Source: an uncultured Lachnospiraceae bacterium
GTDB taxonomy: Bacteria > Bacillota > Clostridia > Lachnospirales > Lachnospiraceae
Assembly: GCA_910577045.1 (NCBI GenBank)
Contig: CAJTLB010000013.1
Span: forward strand, 27,849-91,848
DNA length: 64,000 nt
Reading direction: 5' to 3'
Position numbers and translations under genes: made by a program. Below are positions 53,724-62,623 of the stretch, one piece after another (positions within the stretch are counted from its first letter, which is position 1; the number at the start of each line of letters is the position of its first letter). The notes under the pieces were generated by a model. That model searched no databases and was not told the DNA's origin. It saw only the letters and a program-made list of their open reading frames with translations.

Positions 53724-54743
53724 ATGTATAAATTAGAGATACCTAAAGTGTTAAAAAAGGGTGACACGATTGCTTTGATATCTATTTCTGGTGGTAGAGC
53801 AGGTGATGAGGATATGCTTTATAGATATGAAGTAGGCAAAAAACGATTGGAGGAAATATGGGGCATCCATGTTATCCCAACACCGAACGCATTAGCAGGA
53901 AGTAATTTTTTATATAAACATCCAGAGGCGCGAGCCGAAGATTTAATGTGGGCGATGCAGGATAAAAAGATAAATGGAATTATTTGTATGATGGGTGGTG
54001 ATGATTCTTACAGAGTGCTTCCATACATAGACCTAAATATAATAAAAAATAATCCAAAGGTATTTATGGGATATTCAGATATTACTTCATGGATGGCGGT
54101 CTTTGCAAAAGCAGGTATAAGAGCTTACTATGGTCCTAATTTATTAACACCTATCGCTCAACCTGTGGCGTTAGATAACTACACAAAAGAAGCAATAACA
54201 AAATGTTTATTTTCTACTGAAATGATTGGCGATGTATCAGCTTGTTCCCAATACACCAATATTGAATGGCGAAATGTTGGCGAAGATGAAATTAAATGGG
54301 TATCCAATACTGGATATAGATTAGTGCAAGGAAGTGGCGTTGTATAAGGAAGAATTTTCGGGGGATGTGGAGGGCCACTGCGGCAGATTATGGGAACTGA
54401 ATTTTTTCCAAGCCAAGATTTTTTTAAAGATTGTATTATCATGTTAGAGACTGGTTCACCATATGGAAATGTTTTAGCGGGGCTGCATGAACTTCGGGCA
54501 TTAGATGCGGCAGGAATGTTTAGACATGCGGCAGGAATAATCACTGGTCAATTAAGCGGGGAAGAAGAAAACATGATGGTTAAGTTTTTGAAGTATGAAG
54601 CATGCCGAGAAGATATTCCAGTATTATCAAATGTTGATTTTGTTCATAGAACACCAATGACTGTTGTTCCAATGGGGGCGATGGCGGAGATTGATTGTAG
54701 TTGTGTTACATTTAAGATTATGGAGTCGGGAGTAGTTGAATAG
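53724..54743 (+). pseudogene. S66 peptidase (LD-carboxypeptidase/MccF-like) with one in-frame TAA
   Basis: A single frame of 339 codons is broken only by TAA at 54345-54347. The first part has VLKKGDTIALISISGGRAG, RAEDLMWAMQDKKINGIICMMGGDDSYRVLPYIDL (nucleophile-elbow region), and GYSDITSW; the second resumes GRIFGGCGGPLRQIMGT and holds GLHELRALDAAG and the end region with the catalytic His in VDFVHRTPMTVVPMGA. S66 enzymes trim peptidoglycan peptides or inactivate microcin-type peptide-nucleotides. The stop sits where relatives have a Q/E before the glycine turn (CAA to TAA would suffice), so this is probably a recent nonsense mutation. The downstream Met (54390) cannot give an active enzyme alone. 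Confidence 0.8.
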
Positions 54744-54818
54744 AGAAAGGAATGATTTGGTGGCTAATCTAATTTGTATGTAGAGTTCGAGTAACATTCT
54801 AAAGTCTGAAAAGCCAGT

Positions 54819-54845
54819 ATTTATGCGGATTTTTGGGCTTTTTCT
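54819..54845 (+). terminator. Possible terminator after the S66 pseudogene
   Basis: AAAAGCC at 54819 and GGGCTTTTT at 54836 can pair around a loop of about 12 bases, with T's following. The surrounding 54744-54930 has no gene. Confidence 0.45.
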
Positions 54846-54933
54846 TTATGCTGTGACATTATTATGACATTATTTTTTAGAGCCAGCATAGAATTAGAGG
54901 CTTGAAAACCTAGTTACGAATTCCTCATATCTT

Positions 54934-54942
54934 TGTTATAAT
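54934..54942 (+). promoter_or_regulatory. Extended -10 promoter of the type I toxin
   Basis: TGTTATAAT (54934-54942): an extended -10 (TGn) with perfect TATAAT; the -35 region TTACGA (54914-54919) is weak. It would start an RNA near 54949 with a leader of about 85 nt. Confidence 0.6.
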
Positions 54943-55033
54943 TCCTTCATGGAAAAGCACCCATGACAGGATAGTAGCCTCCCGAGCCAATGAAACCGGC
55001 TTGCCAGAATACATAGGAAGGGAGGTGGCGCTT

Positions 55034-55159
55034 ATGACGGCTTATGAGATTATCTCGATTTTCATAGGGATATTGGCTCTGCTGATGTCCTTTGGAAGTT
55101 TGCTTGTGGCGTTGCTTGCCTTTCTCGACAGAGATAGGAAAAACAGGCGAAAAAAATAA
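55034..55159 (+). CDS. Small holin-like hydrophobic toxin (type I toxin-antitoxin)
   Basis: A 41-residue peptide starting at the ATG at 55034 after AAGGGAGGTGG. It reads MTAYEIISIFIGILALLMSF then GSLLVALLAFLDRDRKNRRKK: a short N-terminus, one transmembrane helix (residues about 6-30) and a basic tail, the layout of putative holin-like toxins and TxpA/BsrG-type type I toxins. The leader segment GCCTCCC near 54978 can pair with the GGGAGG of the ribosome site, which would hide it until RNA processing. A strong promoter on the opposite strand past the 3' end points into the gene. Too short for usual gene callers; function is inferred from this architecture. Confidence 0.7.
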   Translation: MTAYEIISIFIGILALLMSFGSLLVALLAFLDRDRKNRRKK

Positions 55160-55253
55160 TGCCCCTCCTGTCTGATCCACAGGAGAGGCGCCTCTCATTG
55201 AGAGGTAAGTAACCTTTTCAGGAGCATCCGCTTTGGAGTGGGTGCTCTTTCTA
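55159..55253 (-). ncRNA. Predicted antisense antitoxin RNA overlapping the toxin mRNA 3' part
   Basis: The minus-strand promoter at 55259-55287 should start an RNA near 55252 that runs through 55253-55160 into the 3' end of the toxin mRNA. The overlap contains strong hairpins: GAGCATCC / GGTGCTC-type (55221-55248), GCCTCTC / GAGAGG (55189-55204) and CTCCTGT / ACAGGAG (55164-55186). The 3' end is not determined; it may extend into the toxin gene. Confidence 0.5.
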
Positions 55254-55258
55254 TGTTC

Positions 55259-55287
55259 ATTATATACTATGCCTTTGAATTTTGCAA
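55259..55287 (-). promoter_or_regulatory. Promoter of the antisense antitoxin RNA
   Basis: Minus-strand TTGCAA (55282-55287), 17-bp spacer, perfect TATAAT (55259-55264). Confidence 0.7.
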
Positions 55288-55483
55288 GTATTAAAGAAAT
55301 TTCGCTGGCAGCCCTCGGCTGGCAAGGAAATAGACTATGCCACATAGTTAAAAGTATCCTATCTAAAAGATTTCTGCTACAACAAGGCTGGTATCCATTC
55401 CTTCTTTTATTCTTAATAAAAAGGGAATCCATCATGGTCTATATTTCCTGTTTTTTACAAAAAACAGGAAACTGGTATAGATT

Positions 55484-55569
55484 TAAAGCAGCAACACATG
55501 ATCAATAAGTTCATGTGCTGCTTTGTCTACATTCTGAGGCAACAGCATTATAACAAATGCTGCTGCCTA
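55484..55569. terminator. Two hairpins before the DegV gene end
   Basis: AAAGCAGCA...ACATGA / TCATGT...TGCTGCTTT (55484-55523) and AGGCAACAGCATT / AATGCTGCTGCCT (55537-55569). The second suits termination of the minus-strand DegV gene or of plus-strand transcription. Between 55290 and 55480 I see no supportable gene. Confidence 0.55.
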
Positions 55570-55679
55570 TTGTATTATTTGTACCACTGAAATAGCTGTT
55601 TAATTACTCTATCTCCTTATTATATGTATATTTTTACGTGCATAGGCACAAGTACAAAGAAACTTCTCCCTGCTGGATT

Positions 55680-56576
55680 TTAAGATAGTTGCTTTTTCTT
55701 TGGCCTTTCAGGTTTACAAGAACATCCTATCCCTAGCGCGCCCTTCCCTGTATGGCAGGATACTCCTAAGGATAAATTATCGCACATTACTTCCATGCCA
55801 GGAAAAGCTTCTTTTATTTCTTCTACCCATTCTTTCGTTATTTCCTCTGACGCACTAGAAGCAGCCAGTAAATAAACCTCATTTTTTTGGTAAGCTTCTT
55901 TAAAAGTAGTGTTTAAATCCTGCTGCATTGCTTCAATCATGGTTTTCCTTGCCTTTATAAACCCACGGCATTTTTGGAATGTATCCAATGTCCCTATATC
56001 CAATTTTAATACAGGCTTAATATGGAGTACGGTGCCTAACAGTGCGGTTGCTGGTGTAATCCTTCCTCCTTGCTTTAAATATTCTAACGTCTCTACACCA
56101 ATATAGATAACCATTTTCTCTTTTTCATCTTCTAAAATCTGTTTAATTTCCAATGCGGTATAGCCTTCTTCTATTAATTCTAACGCATCCAATATAGAAC
56201 GGTGCATTGGCGTAGACACTCTCCCATTATCTACCACATGTACCCTTCCTTTATATTTTTCCTCTTGCGCTATAACAAAAGCCGCACTACATGATCCGCT
56301 TAACCCACTACTAATTGGCATATACAAAATCTGCTCAAACTTTTCTAATGCAGAATCCCATATTTTCATTACCTCTACAGGTGCTGGCTGTGAGGTACTG
56401 ACCTTTTTCCCTGAATCCAGCTTTTCAAAAAATTCTTCTCTACTTAATGTAGTCCCTTCATAATAACACTCCTCATCAAAATAAAACGGCATTGGGAGTA
56501 CCATAACTCCCAACTCTGCTGCTTCTTTTTGAGTAATACTGCTATGGCTGTCTGTAACAATCCCTATTGGTCTCAT
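55680..56576 (-). CDS. DegV family fatty-acid-binding protein
   Basis: A 298-residue protein with the DegV pattern: IGIVTDSHSSITQKEAAELGVMVLPM at the start, SREEFFEKLDSGKKVSTSQPAP, MPISSGLSGSCSAA, LEYLKQGGRITPATALLG and the later HIKPVLKLDIGTL. Family members such as FakB bind fatty acids and present them to the kinase FakA for phosphorylation. No FakA-like gene is in the window. It lies 23 bp after the binding lipoprotein gene, but this association may be incidental. Confidence 0.92.
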   Translation of the reverse strand: MRPIGIVTDSHSSITQKEAAELGVMVLPMPFYFDEECYYEGTTLSREEFFEKLDSGKKVSTSQPAPVEVMKIWDSALEKFEQILYMPISSGLSGSCSAAFVIAQEEKYKGRVHVVDNGRVSTPMHRSILDALELIEEGYTALEIKQILEDEKEKMVIYIGVETLEYLKQGGRITPATALLGTVLHIKPVLKLDIGTLDTFQKCRGFIKARKTMIEAMQQDLNTTFKEAYQKNEVYLLAASSASEEITKEWVEEIKEAFPGMEVMCDNLSLGVSCHTGKGALGIGCSCKPERPKKKQLS

Positions 56577-56599
56577 ATATTCTCCCTTTTATCACAACT

Positions 56600-57934
56600 C
56601 TATTGGGAAAGCTGCCTCTGCATCTGTTCCTGCGCACGGTCAATTTCACCTGTTACCAGCTCCCTTATCTGCTTTTGCATCTGTTCCCTCTTCTTCTCTT
56701 CTGCCCCTATATTATCTGCCTGTGAACTATCTGTTAAACCCTCTTCTGCTTCTTCTTCCCTCATTTCTGCTTTCCAAATATCATTAAGGACCACTTCCAA
56801 TTCCACCCAAAAGTTTGTAGTATCCATCAATTTCGGAAGCTGTGCCGATTTTTCATACGCCTCCACTACATAGGCAAATTCTTCTATTGGATAAGAAGAT
56901 AACGTCCTACATGGAAGCAGCCCTGATAATTCATAACATCGATCTGTATAAGAATCTGAAATAAAATCTGCAAACTCTTCTGCCAACCCTACTGCCTCGC
57001 TATACGGATTTACTGCCGCCACATAATTAATAGATATCCCTTTACTCTCAAGGTTATCTGTTAAAGGCGGAATTGCTGAAATCCCATAATTCATCTCACT
57101 TTGTTGTAACAAGACCAAACTATCTGTTGTCCCTATCGTATATAACAGCTTTCCTTCCAAAAAACTCTGTATCATAGTTTGGTAATCCACTTCTTCTGCA
57201 TCAAAATATAGGCTCTGGTTTAATCCTTTATAAAAGCTTAAGGCTTCTAGTACCTTCTCATTATTCATATCTACAATATCCCTATTATCCCTATCTTCAC
57301 CACCTATATTAAGATAAGCACCTACAAATTGATAATTGCAGAATAAATCCAGTACATCCCATTTTAAAATATTTTCCAAGTTCTGATATAATTCTGCATG
57401 TTCCCCTGACATTTCATCGCTGGATGCAAAATCAATAATTGCCTGGAAACTTTCTGGCGGCCCTGCCACAATATCTTTATTATAAAGAAAATATTCTGTC
57501 TCAAAGTAAACTGGATACGCTACCATCTTCCCTTGATAATAACAAGCTGATTCTGCAATTTTAGGATAATTAGACATATCCTTATCAAGTACTGTTGTAA
57601 GCCCAGACATATACGCCTTTTCCAAGGATTCACTGTTTAAAATATAAATATCTACCATATCTGTGCCATCTATATTTTTCTGGTTAATATTCTCTAAATA
57701 ATCTATTGCTGACACTTGCATTGGTGTAATAATTACATTATGTTCTTGGCCAAAAGCCTCTGCCGCAGCTGCTAAATAAGCACCTATGGATTCGTCTGTA
57801 TACCACAGGTTCATCTCTACCTTGCCTGCTGTTGTTATCTCTTCACTTGTTTCTTGCTCTTCTTGCCTACCACATCCAGCAAGCATACAAACTGCCAAAA
57901 AAAACCCCAAGCAGCATATCCTAAATTTTTTCAT
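56600..57934 (-). CDS. Orphan extracellular solute-binding lipoprotein (family 1)
   Basis: A 444-residue lipoprotein: signal LGFFLAVCMLAGCGR with Cys at about 21, then a family 1 binding fold (MNLWYTDESIGAYLAAAAEAF, GKLLYTIGTTDSLVLL, GISAIPPL, INYVAAVNPYSEAVGLAEEFADFI). The C-terminal about 50 residues are acidic and glutamine-rich (EEKKREQMQKQIRELV), beyond the usual fold. No permease or ATPase genes are adjacent, so ligand and partner transporter are unknown. It begins 24 bp after argD but need not be part of the arginine pathway. Confidence 0.85.
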   Translation of the reverse strand: MKKFRICCLGFFLAVCMLAGCGRQEEQETSEEITTAGKVEMNLWYTDESIGAYLAAAAEAFGQEHNVIITPMQVSAIDYLENINQKNIDGTDMVDIYILNSESLEKAYMSGLTTVLDKDMSNYPKIAESACYYQGKMVAYPVYFETEYFLYNKDIVAGPPESFQAIIDFASSDEMSGEHAELYQNLENILKWDVLDLFCNYQFVGAYLNIGGEDRDNRDIVDMNNEKVLEALSFYKGLNQSLYFDAEEVDYQTMIQSFLEGKLLYTIGTTDSLVLLQQSEMNYGISAIPPLTDNLESKGISINYVAAVNPYSEAVGLAEEFADFISDSYTDRCYELSGLLPCRTLSSYPIEEFAYVVEAYEKSAQLPKLMDTTNFWVELEVVLNDIWKAEMREEEAEEGLTDSSQADNIGAEEKKREQMQKQIRELVTGEIDRAQEQMQRQLSQ

Positions 57935-57957
57935 GAATCGCCTATTCCCGCTTTCTT

Positions 57958-59160
57958 TTAAATTGATACTTTTATTTCGGCAAGAATATTATCCAATATA
58001 GCAACCATTTCATCCACATTAGCCTCTGTAATTACAAGAGGAGGCACAAAACGGATAATATTTTGGCCTGCTGTAATTAGAATCAATCCTTTGTCCAATG
58101 CTTTTAGTATAATGTCACCCGCAGGAATTGTCAATTCCAATCCCTGCATAAGCCCTATTCCTCTTGCCTCTTTTACAATATCATACTTCTTCTCTAAGCC
58201 CTTTAAAGCCTTATGCAAATATTCTCCAACTACTTTTACATGTCCTACAATATTTTTTTCTTCAAATTGCCGGAACACTTCATTTACTGCTGCGCAGGCA
58301 AATGGGTTCCCTCCATATGTCGTGCCATGGTCTCCAGGCACCAATGCCTTCGCCACTTCTTCTTTTGCTGCAAACGCCCCTACTGGCACGCCGCATCCTA
58401 ATGCTTTTGCCATAGCCATAATATCTGGTTTTACCCCATACTGCTGCCATGCAAACATAGAACCTGTCCTTCCCATCCCACATTGTACTTCATCAAAAAT
58501 AAGCAAAATCCCCTTTTTATCACAAAGATCCCTTACACCTTCCAAAAATTCCTTCTTTGCAGGATAAAGCCCGCCTTCTCCTTGGACTGGCTCCATAATA
58601 ATGGCACAGGTTTTCTCTGTAATTTGTGCCTTTATACTCTCCAGATTATTAAAATCAGCAAACTTTACACCACCCATTAATGGCTTAAATGCTTCCTGGT
58701 ATTTACTATTTCCTGTAACAGACAAAGCCCCTATGCTCCTGCCATGGAAAGAATGGTTCATAGCAATAATTTCATGATCGGTACTATTATCCTTTATATA
58801 AGCATATTTCCTTGCAAGCTTAATTGCGCCTTCAATCGCCTCTGTCCCGCTATTAGTAAAGAAAACCCGATCCATGCCTGACTGCTTGGTTATTTTCTTT
58901 GCTGCCTCTACTGCTGGGACATTATAATATAAATTAGAAGTATGGAGAAGTTTGTCCACCTGTGCTTTTAAGGCATCATTATACTCCTTATTTCCATAAC
59001 CTAGCGCAAATACAGCAATCCCTGCTGCAAAATCTAAATATTTTTTTCCGTCTACATCATACAGATAAACGCCTTCCCCTTTTTCCAACACAATTTGGTA
59101 GCGGTTATACGTATGTATTAAATGCTGTTCTGCTTCCTCAATATACTCCTTTGTTGTCAT
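57958..59160 (-). CDS. argD: Acetylornithine aminotransferase
   Basis: A 400-residue PLP-dependent class III aminotransferase, converting N-acetylglutamate semialdehyde to N-acetylornithine. Signature segments: FTNSGTEAIEGAIKLARKYA, MNHSFHGRSIGALSVTG, MEPVQGEGGLYPA, LLIFDEVQCGMGRTGSMFAWQ and MAMAKALGCGVPVGAF with the PLP lysine (AKAL). The start overlaps the argB stop by 4 bases, indicating coupled translation in the argC-argJ-argB-argD operon. Confidence 0.95.
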   Translation of the reverse strand: MTTKEYIEEAEQHLIHTYNRYQIVLEKGEGVYLYDVDGKKYLDFAAGIAVFALGYGNKEYNDALKAQVDKLLHTSNLYYNVPAVEAAKKITKQSGMDRVFFTNSGTEAIEGAIKLARKYAYIKDNSTDHEIIAMNHSFHGRSIGALSVTGNSKYQEAFKPLMGGVKFADFNNLESIKAQITEKTCAIIMEPVQGEGGLYPAKKEFLEGVRDLCDKKGILLIFDEVQCGMGRTGSMFAWQQYGVKPDIMAMAKALGCGVPVGAFAAKEEVAKALVPGDHGTTYGGNPFACAAVNEVFRQFEEKNIVGHVKVVGEYLHKALKGLEKKYDIVKEARGIGLMQGLELTIPAGDIILKALDKGLILITAGQNIIRFVPPLVITEANVDEMVAILDNILAEIKVSI

Positions 59161-60068
59161 CCTTGTTCCCCTTCCCTATAATAATATGGTTCTGATTCCC
59201 CTAAGATAGCTGTCCCAATTCCTTTATTAGTAAAGATTTCCAGAAGCAGGCAGTGTGGTATACGCCCATCTAAAATATGCACGCGTGACACACCATTTTC
59301 TATGGCATCAATACAATTATTTAATTTAGGGAGCATGCCACCACCAATTGTCCCTCCTCCAATCAACTTTTTGGCTTCTTCAATACTAAGTTCCGAAATT
59401 AAGCTTCCTTTATCTTTTGGATCTTTAAAAACACCTTCCACATCTGTTAAAAATGCTAACTTTTCCGCATGGACTGCCCTTGCTACTGCACAAGCTGCAT
59501 CATCTGCATTAATATTATAGGTCTGGAATTCTTCATCTAACCCAACTGGGCAAATAACAGGAAGAAAATCTTTCTCCAATAAATCATAGATTACTTTAGG
59601 GTTTACTTCCGTAATCTCGCCTACAAAGCCAATATCCTGCCCCTCTGAATATTTCTTCTCTACTTTCAAAAGCCCGCCGTCTTTCCCACTAATCCCAACA
59701 GCCTTTACCCCAAGCTCCTGAACCATCTGTACTAGGCTTTTATTTACTCTATTTAACACCATTTCGGCTATTTCCATTGTCTCTTCATCTGTTACCCGAA
59801 GGCCATTTATAAATTTGGGTTCCATTCCAACCTTTGTCACCCATTTACTAATCTCTTTGCCGCCGCCATGTACAATAATTGGTTTAAACCCAACTAACTT
59901 AAGCAGTGTTACATCCTTTATTACATTTCTTTTTAATTTCTCATCCACCATTGCGCTTCCGCCATATTTCACTACAATAATTTTCCGGTTAAACCGTTGG
60001 ATATATGGCAAAGCTTCAATTAAAACTTCGGCTTTAGAAAGCCATTCCTGCATATCATTATGTTCCAT
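59157..60068 (-). CDS. argB: Acetylglutamate kinase
   Basis: A 303-residue amino-acid kinase, phosphorylating N-acetylglutamate. It has the N-terminal KIIVVKYGGSAM, IIVHGGGKEISKW, a substrate region NGLRVTDEETMEIAEMVL and the end ILDGRIPHCLLLEIFTNKGIGT. The N-terminal about 20 residues form the extra helix seen in arginine-inhibited hexameric enzymes, so feedback control by arginine is likely. It lies 15 bp after argJ. Confidence 0.96.
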   Translation of the reverse strand: MEHNDMQEWLSKAEVLIEALPYIQRFNRKIIVVKYGGSAMVDEKLKRNVIKDVTLLKLVGFKPIIVHGGGKEISKWVTKVGMEPKFINGLRVTDEETMEIAEMVLNRVNKSLVQMVQELGVKAVGISGKDGGLLKVEKKYSEGQDIGFVGEITEVNPKVIYDLLEKDFLPVICPVGLDEEFQTYNINADDAACAVARAVHAEKLAFLTDVEGVFKDPKDKGSLISELSIEEAKKLIGGGTIGGGMLPKLNNCIDAIENGVSRVHILDGRIPHCLLLEIFTNKGIGTAILGESEPYYYREGEQG

Positions 60069-60083
60069 TTTTCTCCCTCCACA

Positions 60084-61310
60084 TTAAGAACGGTAGTCCC
60101 CATTAATTTTTACATAATCATAGGTTAAGTCGCAGCCCCACGAAACCGCGCTTTCGCTGCCTTCTTTAATATCTGCAATAATCGCCACTTCTTTTTCAGA
60201 AAGAATCTTTGTCGCTGTTTCTTCTGAATAACCTGCATCCATCCCATTCTCTACAATCTTTAATTTTCCTGCTGCACTTTCAAAATAAATATCTGTTTTT
60301 TCTGGATCAAATATGGCACCTGCATACCCCATAGCGCAAAGAATCCTGCCCCAATTTGCATCATGCCCAAAAACAGCCGTTTTTACTAAACTTGATGTGA
60401 CTACTGCCTTACATAATTGCTTTGCTTGATCCTTTGTTGTAGCATGGATTACTTTCATCTCAAGAAGTGCTGTCGCGCCCTCGCCGTCCCCAGCAATCTT
60501 TTTACATAAAAAGCCCATTACTTGGTACAATGCCTCTAAAAAAACCTTATAATCTGCATTTTCTTCTGTAATTTCTGCATTTCCTGCCATCCCATTTGCC
60601 ATAAGGAGCACCGTATCATTTGTAGAAGTATCCCCGTCTACAGAAACCATATTAAAGGTATCTTGCACCACTTCGCTTAACGCATGTTGCAAAAGCATTT
60701 TATCAATAGCAATATCTGTTGTAAGGAAACATAGCATCGTTGCCATATTTGGATGAATCATGCCAGAACCTTTACACATACCACCAATTACAGCCTTTTT
60801 GCCGCCAACCTCAAATTCATAAGCAACCTGTTTTGGCATTGTATCCGTAGTCATAATTGCTTCTGCTGCCAATAATGCACCATCTGTTGTATCACTTAGG
60901 TTTTTCTGTAACGCCTCCACTCCCTTTAAAATAATATCCATAGGAAGTTGTTTTCCAATAACACCTGTAGATGCTACTAAAACAGAACCTGCTGGAACCC
61001 CTAAAACTTCCCCTGCCTTTTTTGCAGTATCTTCACAGTATTGATAGCCTGCCTGCCCTGTACAGGCGTTTGCCACGCCACTATTTACTACAACAGCCTG
61101 TGAAAAACCAGATTCTCTTACTACCTTCCTATCCCATTTTACTGGGGCTGCCTTTACAAGGTTTGTTGTAAAAGTTCCTGCTGTTTTACAAGGCGTTTTA
61201 CTATACACCATCGCCATATCTTTTTTCTCTTTTTTTATGCCTGCACAAATACCTGTTGCAAGAAATCCTGTTGCGGCAGTAATGCCGCCCTCTATTTTTT
61301 TCATCTTCAT
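60084..61310 (-). CDS. argJ: Bifunctional ornithine acetyltransferase / N-acetylglutamate synthase
   Basis: A 408-residue ArgJ. It moves the acetyl group from acetylornithine to glutamate, recycling acetate, and can often also use acetyl-CoA, which explains the absence of argA and argE here. The self-cleavage site is at KGSGMIHPNMATMLCFLTTD (the ATM threonine becomes the N-terminus of the beta chain). Other segments are VNSGVANACTG and GHDANWGRILCAMGYAG. Two ATGs (61310 and 61304) follow GAGGGAGGAT; the second has better spacing, so two extra residues are uncertain. Confidence 0.95.
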   Translation of the reverse strand: MKMKKIEGGITAATGFLATGICAGIKKEKKDMAMVYSKTPCKTAGTFTTNLVKAAPVKWDRKVVRESGFSQAVVVNSGVANACTGQAGYQYCEDTAKKAGEVLGVPAGSVLVASTGVIGKQLPMDIILKGVEALQKNLSDTTDGALLAAEAIMTTDTMPKQVAYEFEVGGKKAVIGGMCKGSGMIHPNMATMLCFLTTDIAIDKMLLQHALSEVVQDTFNMVSVDGDTSTNDTVLLMANGMAGNAEITEENADYKVFLEALYQVMGFLCKKIAGDGEGATALLEMKVIHATTKDQAKQLCKAVVTSSLVKTAVFGHDANWGRILCAMGYAGAIFDPEKTDIYFESAAGKLKIVENGMDAGYSEETATKILSEKEVAIIADIKEGSESAVSWGCDLTYDYVKINGDYRS

Positions 61311-61322
61311 ATCCTCCCTCTT

Positions 61323-62366
61323 CTAAGGAAACATAGGGACTGCCTGTAGCCCCATATTTTCTTCTAACCCAAACATAAGGTTCATATTCTGTACTGCCTG
61401 CCCAGCCGCGCCCTTTACCAGATTATCCATTGCGCCCATCATAATTACTCTTCCTGTCCTAGTATCTAGCTTTACATTCACATCTACAAAATTACTGCCT
61501 TCTACCCAACGTGTTTCTGGATAAATATCTGCTTCTAACACCCTAACAAAATATTCCTCTTTATAATACTTATTATAAATCTCTCTTATTTCCTGATAGG
61601 AAATATCCTTACTCTTTAAATTTGCATAGGCTGTCACTAAGATTCCACGGTTCATTGGTACCAAATGTGGGGTAAAATTAATTGCCACTGGCATTCCAGC
61701 TTGATAGGAGAGTTGTTCTTCAATCTCTGGCGTATGTCTATGTGATGCTACTCCATATGCTTTTATATTTTCATTTACTTCACAAAACAAATTATTTACC
61801 TTTGCACCCCTGCCAGCACCAGAAGTACCCGATTTGGCATCAATAATTAAGCTATTGGGATCAATTACTCCTTCTTTTACTAACGGATAAACAGATAAAA
61901 AAGAACATGTAGGATAACAGCCCGGATTTGCTACAAGCCTTGCTGCTTTAATTTTTTCCCTGTTAATCTCACATAACCCATATACGGCCTCTTCTATAAA
62001 CTGTGGGCTTTTATGTTCTATCCCATACCATTCCTCATAAACTTTTACATCTTTAATACGGAAATCCGCACTTAAGTCAATTACTTTCGCCCTTTTTAGA
62101 ATCCCTTCATTTACTAATGATGCACATAACCCTTGCGGTGTTGCAGTAAATATCACATCCGCCGCATCTGCAAGTCCTTCCATATTATCATCCATACAAT
62201 CTGCATCTACAAACTGGAACATATTCTGGTAAACTGACGCATATTTCTTATCAATATAACTTCTAGAACCATACCAAACAATCTCCACATCTTTATGTTG
62301 TAATAACAATCTCACAATTTCATTTCCTGCATATCCTGTTGCCCCAATAATTCCTACTTTAATCAT
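61323..62366 (-). CDS. argC: N-acetyl-gamma-glutamyl-phosphate reductase
   Basis: A 347-residue NADPH-dependent reductase acting after ArgB. It starts MIKVGIIGATGYAGNEIVRLL (Rossmann motif GATGYAG), has the catalytic cysteine in VANPGCYPTCSF, and GTSGAGRGAK and VASHRHTPEIEEQL segments. The start at 62366 follows GAGGGAAATT and matches family starts; an ATG nine codons upstream lacks family resemblance. It is the first gene of the operon driven by the promoter at 62422-62449. Confidence 0.95.
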   Translation of the reverse strand: MIKVGIIGATGYAGNEIVRLLLQHKDVEIVWYGSRSYIDKKYASVYQNMFQFVDADCMDDNMEGLADAADVIFTATPQGLCASLVNEGILKRAKVIDLSADFRIKDVKVYEEWYGIEHKSPQFIEEAVYGLCEINREKIKAARLVANPGCYPTCSFLSVYPLVKEGVIDPNSLIIDAKSGTSGAGRGAKVNNLFCEVNENIKAYGVASHRHTPEIEEQLSYQAGMPVAINFTPHLVPMNRGILVTAYANLKSKDISYQEIREIYNKYYKEEYFVRVLEADIYPETRWVEGSNFVDVNVKLDTRTGRVIMMGAMDNLVKGAAGQAVQNMNLMFGLEENMGLQAVPMFP

Positions 62367-62421
62367 AATTTCCCTCATTTCCTCTTTTTGCAAATTCTAC
62401 GTTCTGCTTTCTTCCCACTCT

Positions 62422-62449
62422 ATTATAGCGAAAATCCTATTAAATGCAA
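62422..62449 (-). promoter_or_regulatory. Promoter of the argCJBD operon
   Basis: Minus-strand TTGCAT (62444-62449), 16-bp spacer, TATAAT (62422-62427). Confidence 0.7.
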
Positions 62450-62501
62450 TCATTTTTAACCTTCCGCCGCCATATCTGCCCCTTCCCCATGGTTTTATAA
62501 T

Positions 62502-62520
62502 TATACATCAATTATGTATA
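62502..62520. promoter_or_regulatory. Palindrome in the argC-argG divergent region (candidate ArgR/AhrC site)
   Basis: TATACATCAATTATGTATA: 7-bp perfect arms with a 5-bp centre, between the two divergent arg promoters. AT-rich palindromes of about this size are typical for arginine repressors, but the match to a known ARG box is not exact, so the assignment rests on position. Confidence 0.4.
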
Positions 62521-62558
62521 TTATGCAATAACCTTTTTTCAAATTTTCAATAAAACAC

Positions 62559-62587
62559 TTGCATATTCCGTATCCATGATGTATATT
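62559..62587 (+). promoter_or_regulatory. Promoter of argG
   Basis: TTGCAT (62559-62564), 17-bp spacer, TATATT (62582-62587), 36 bp before the start codon. Confidence 0.65.
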
Positions 62588-62623
62588 TATGATTATAAAA
62601 CAACACGAGGAGGAATTTAAAAA

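Noticed and set aside
55233..55508. 91-codon plus-strand frame
   Set aside because: It starts inside the hairpins of the type I locus, has no ribosome site and no recognisable protein pattern; better read as non-coding.
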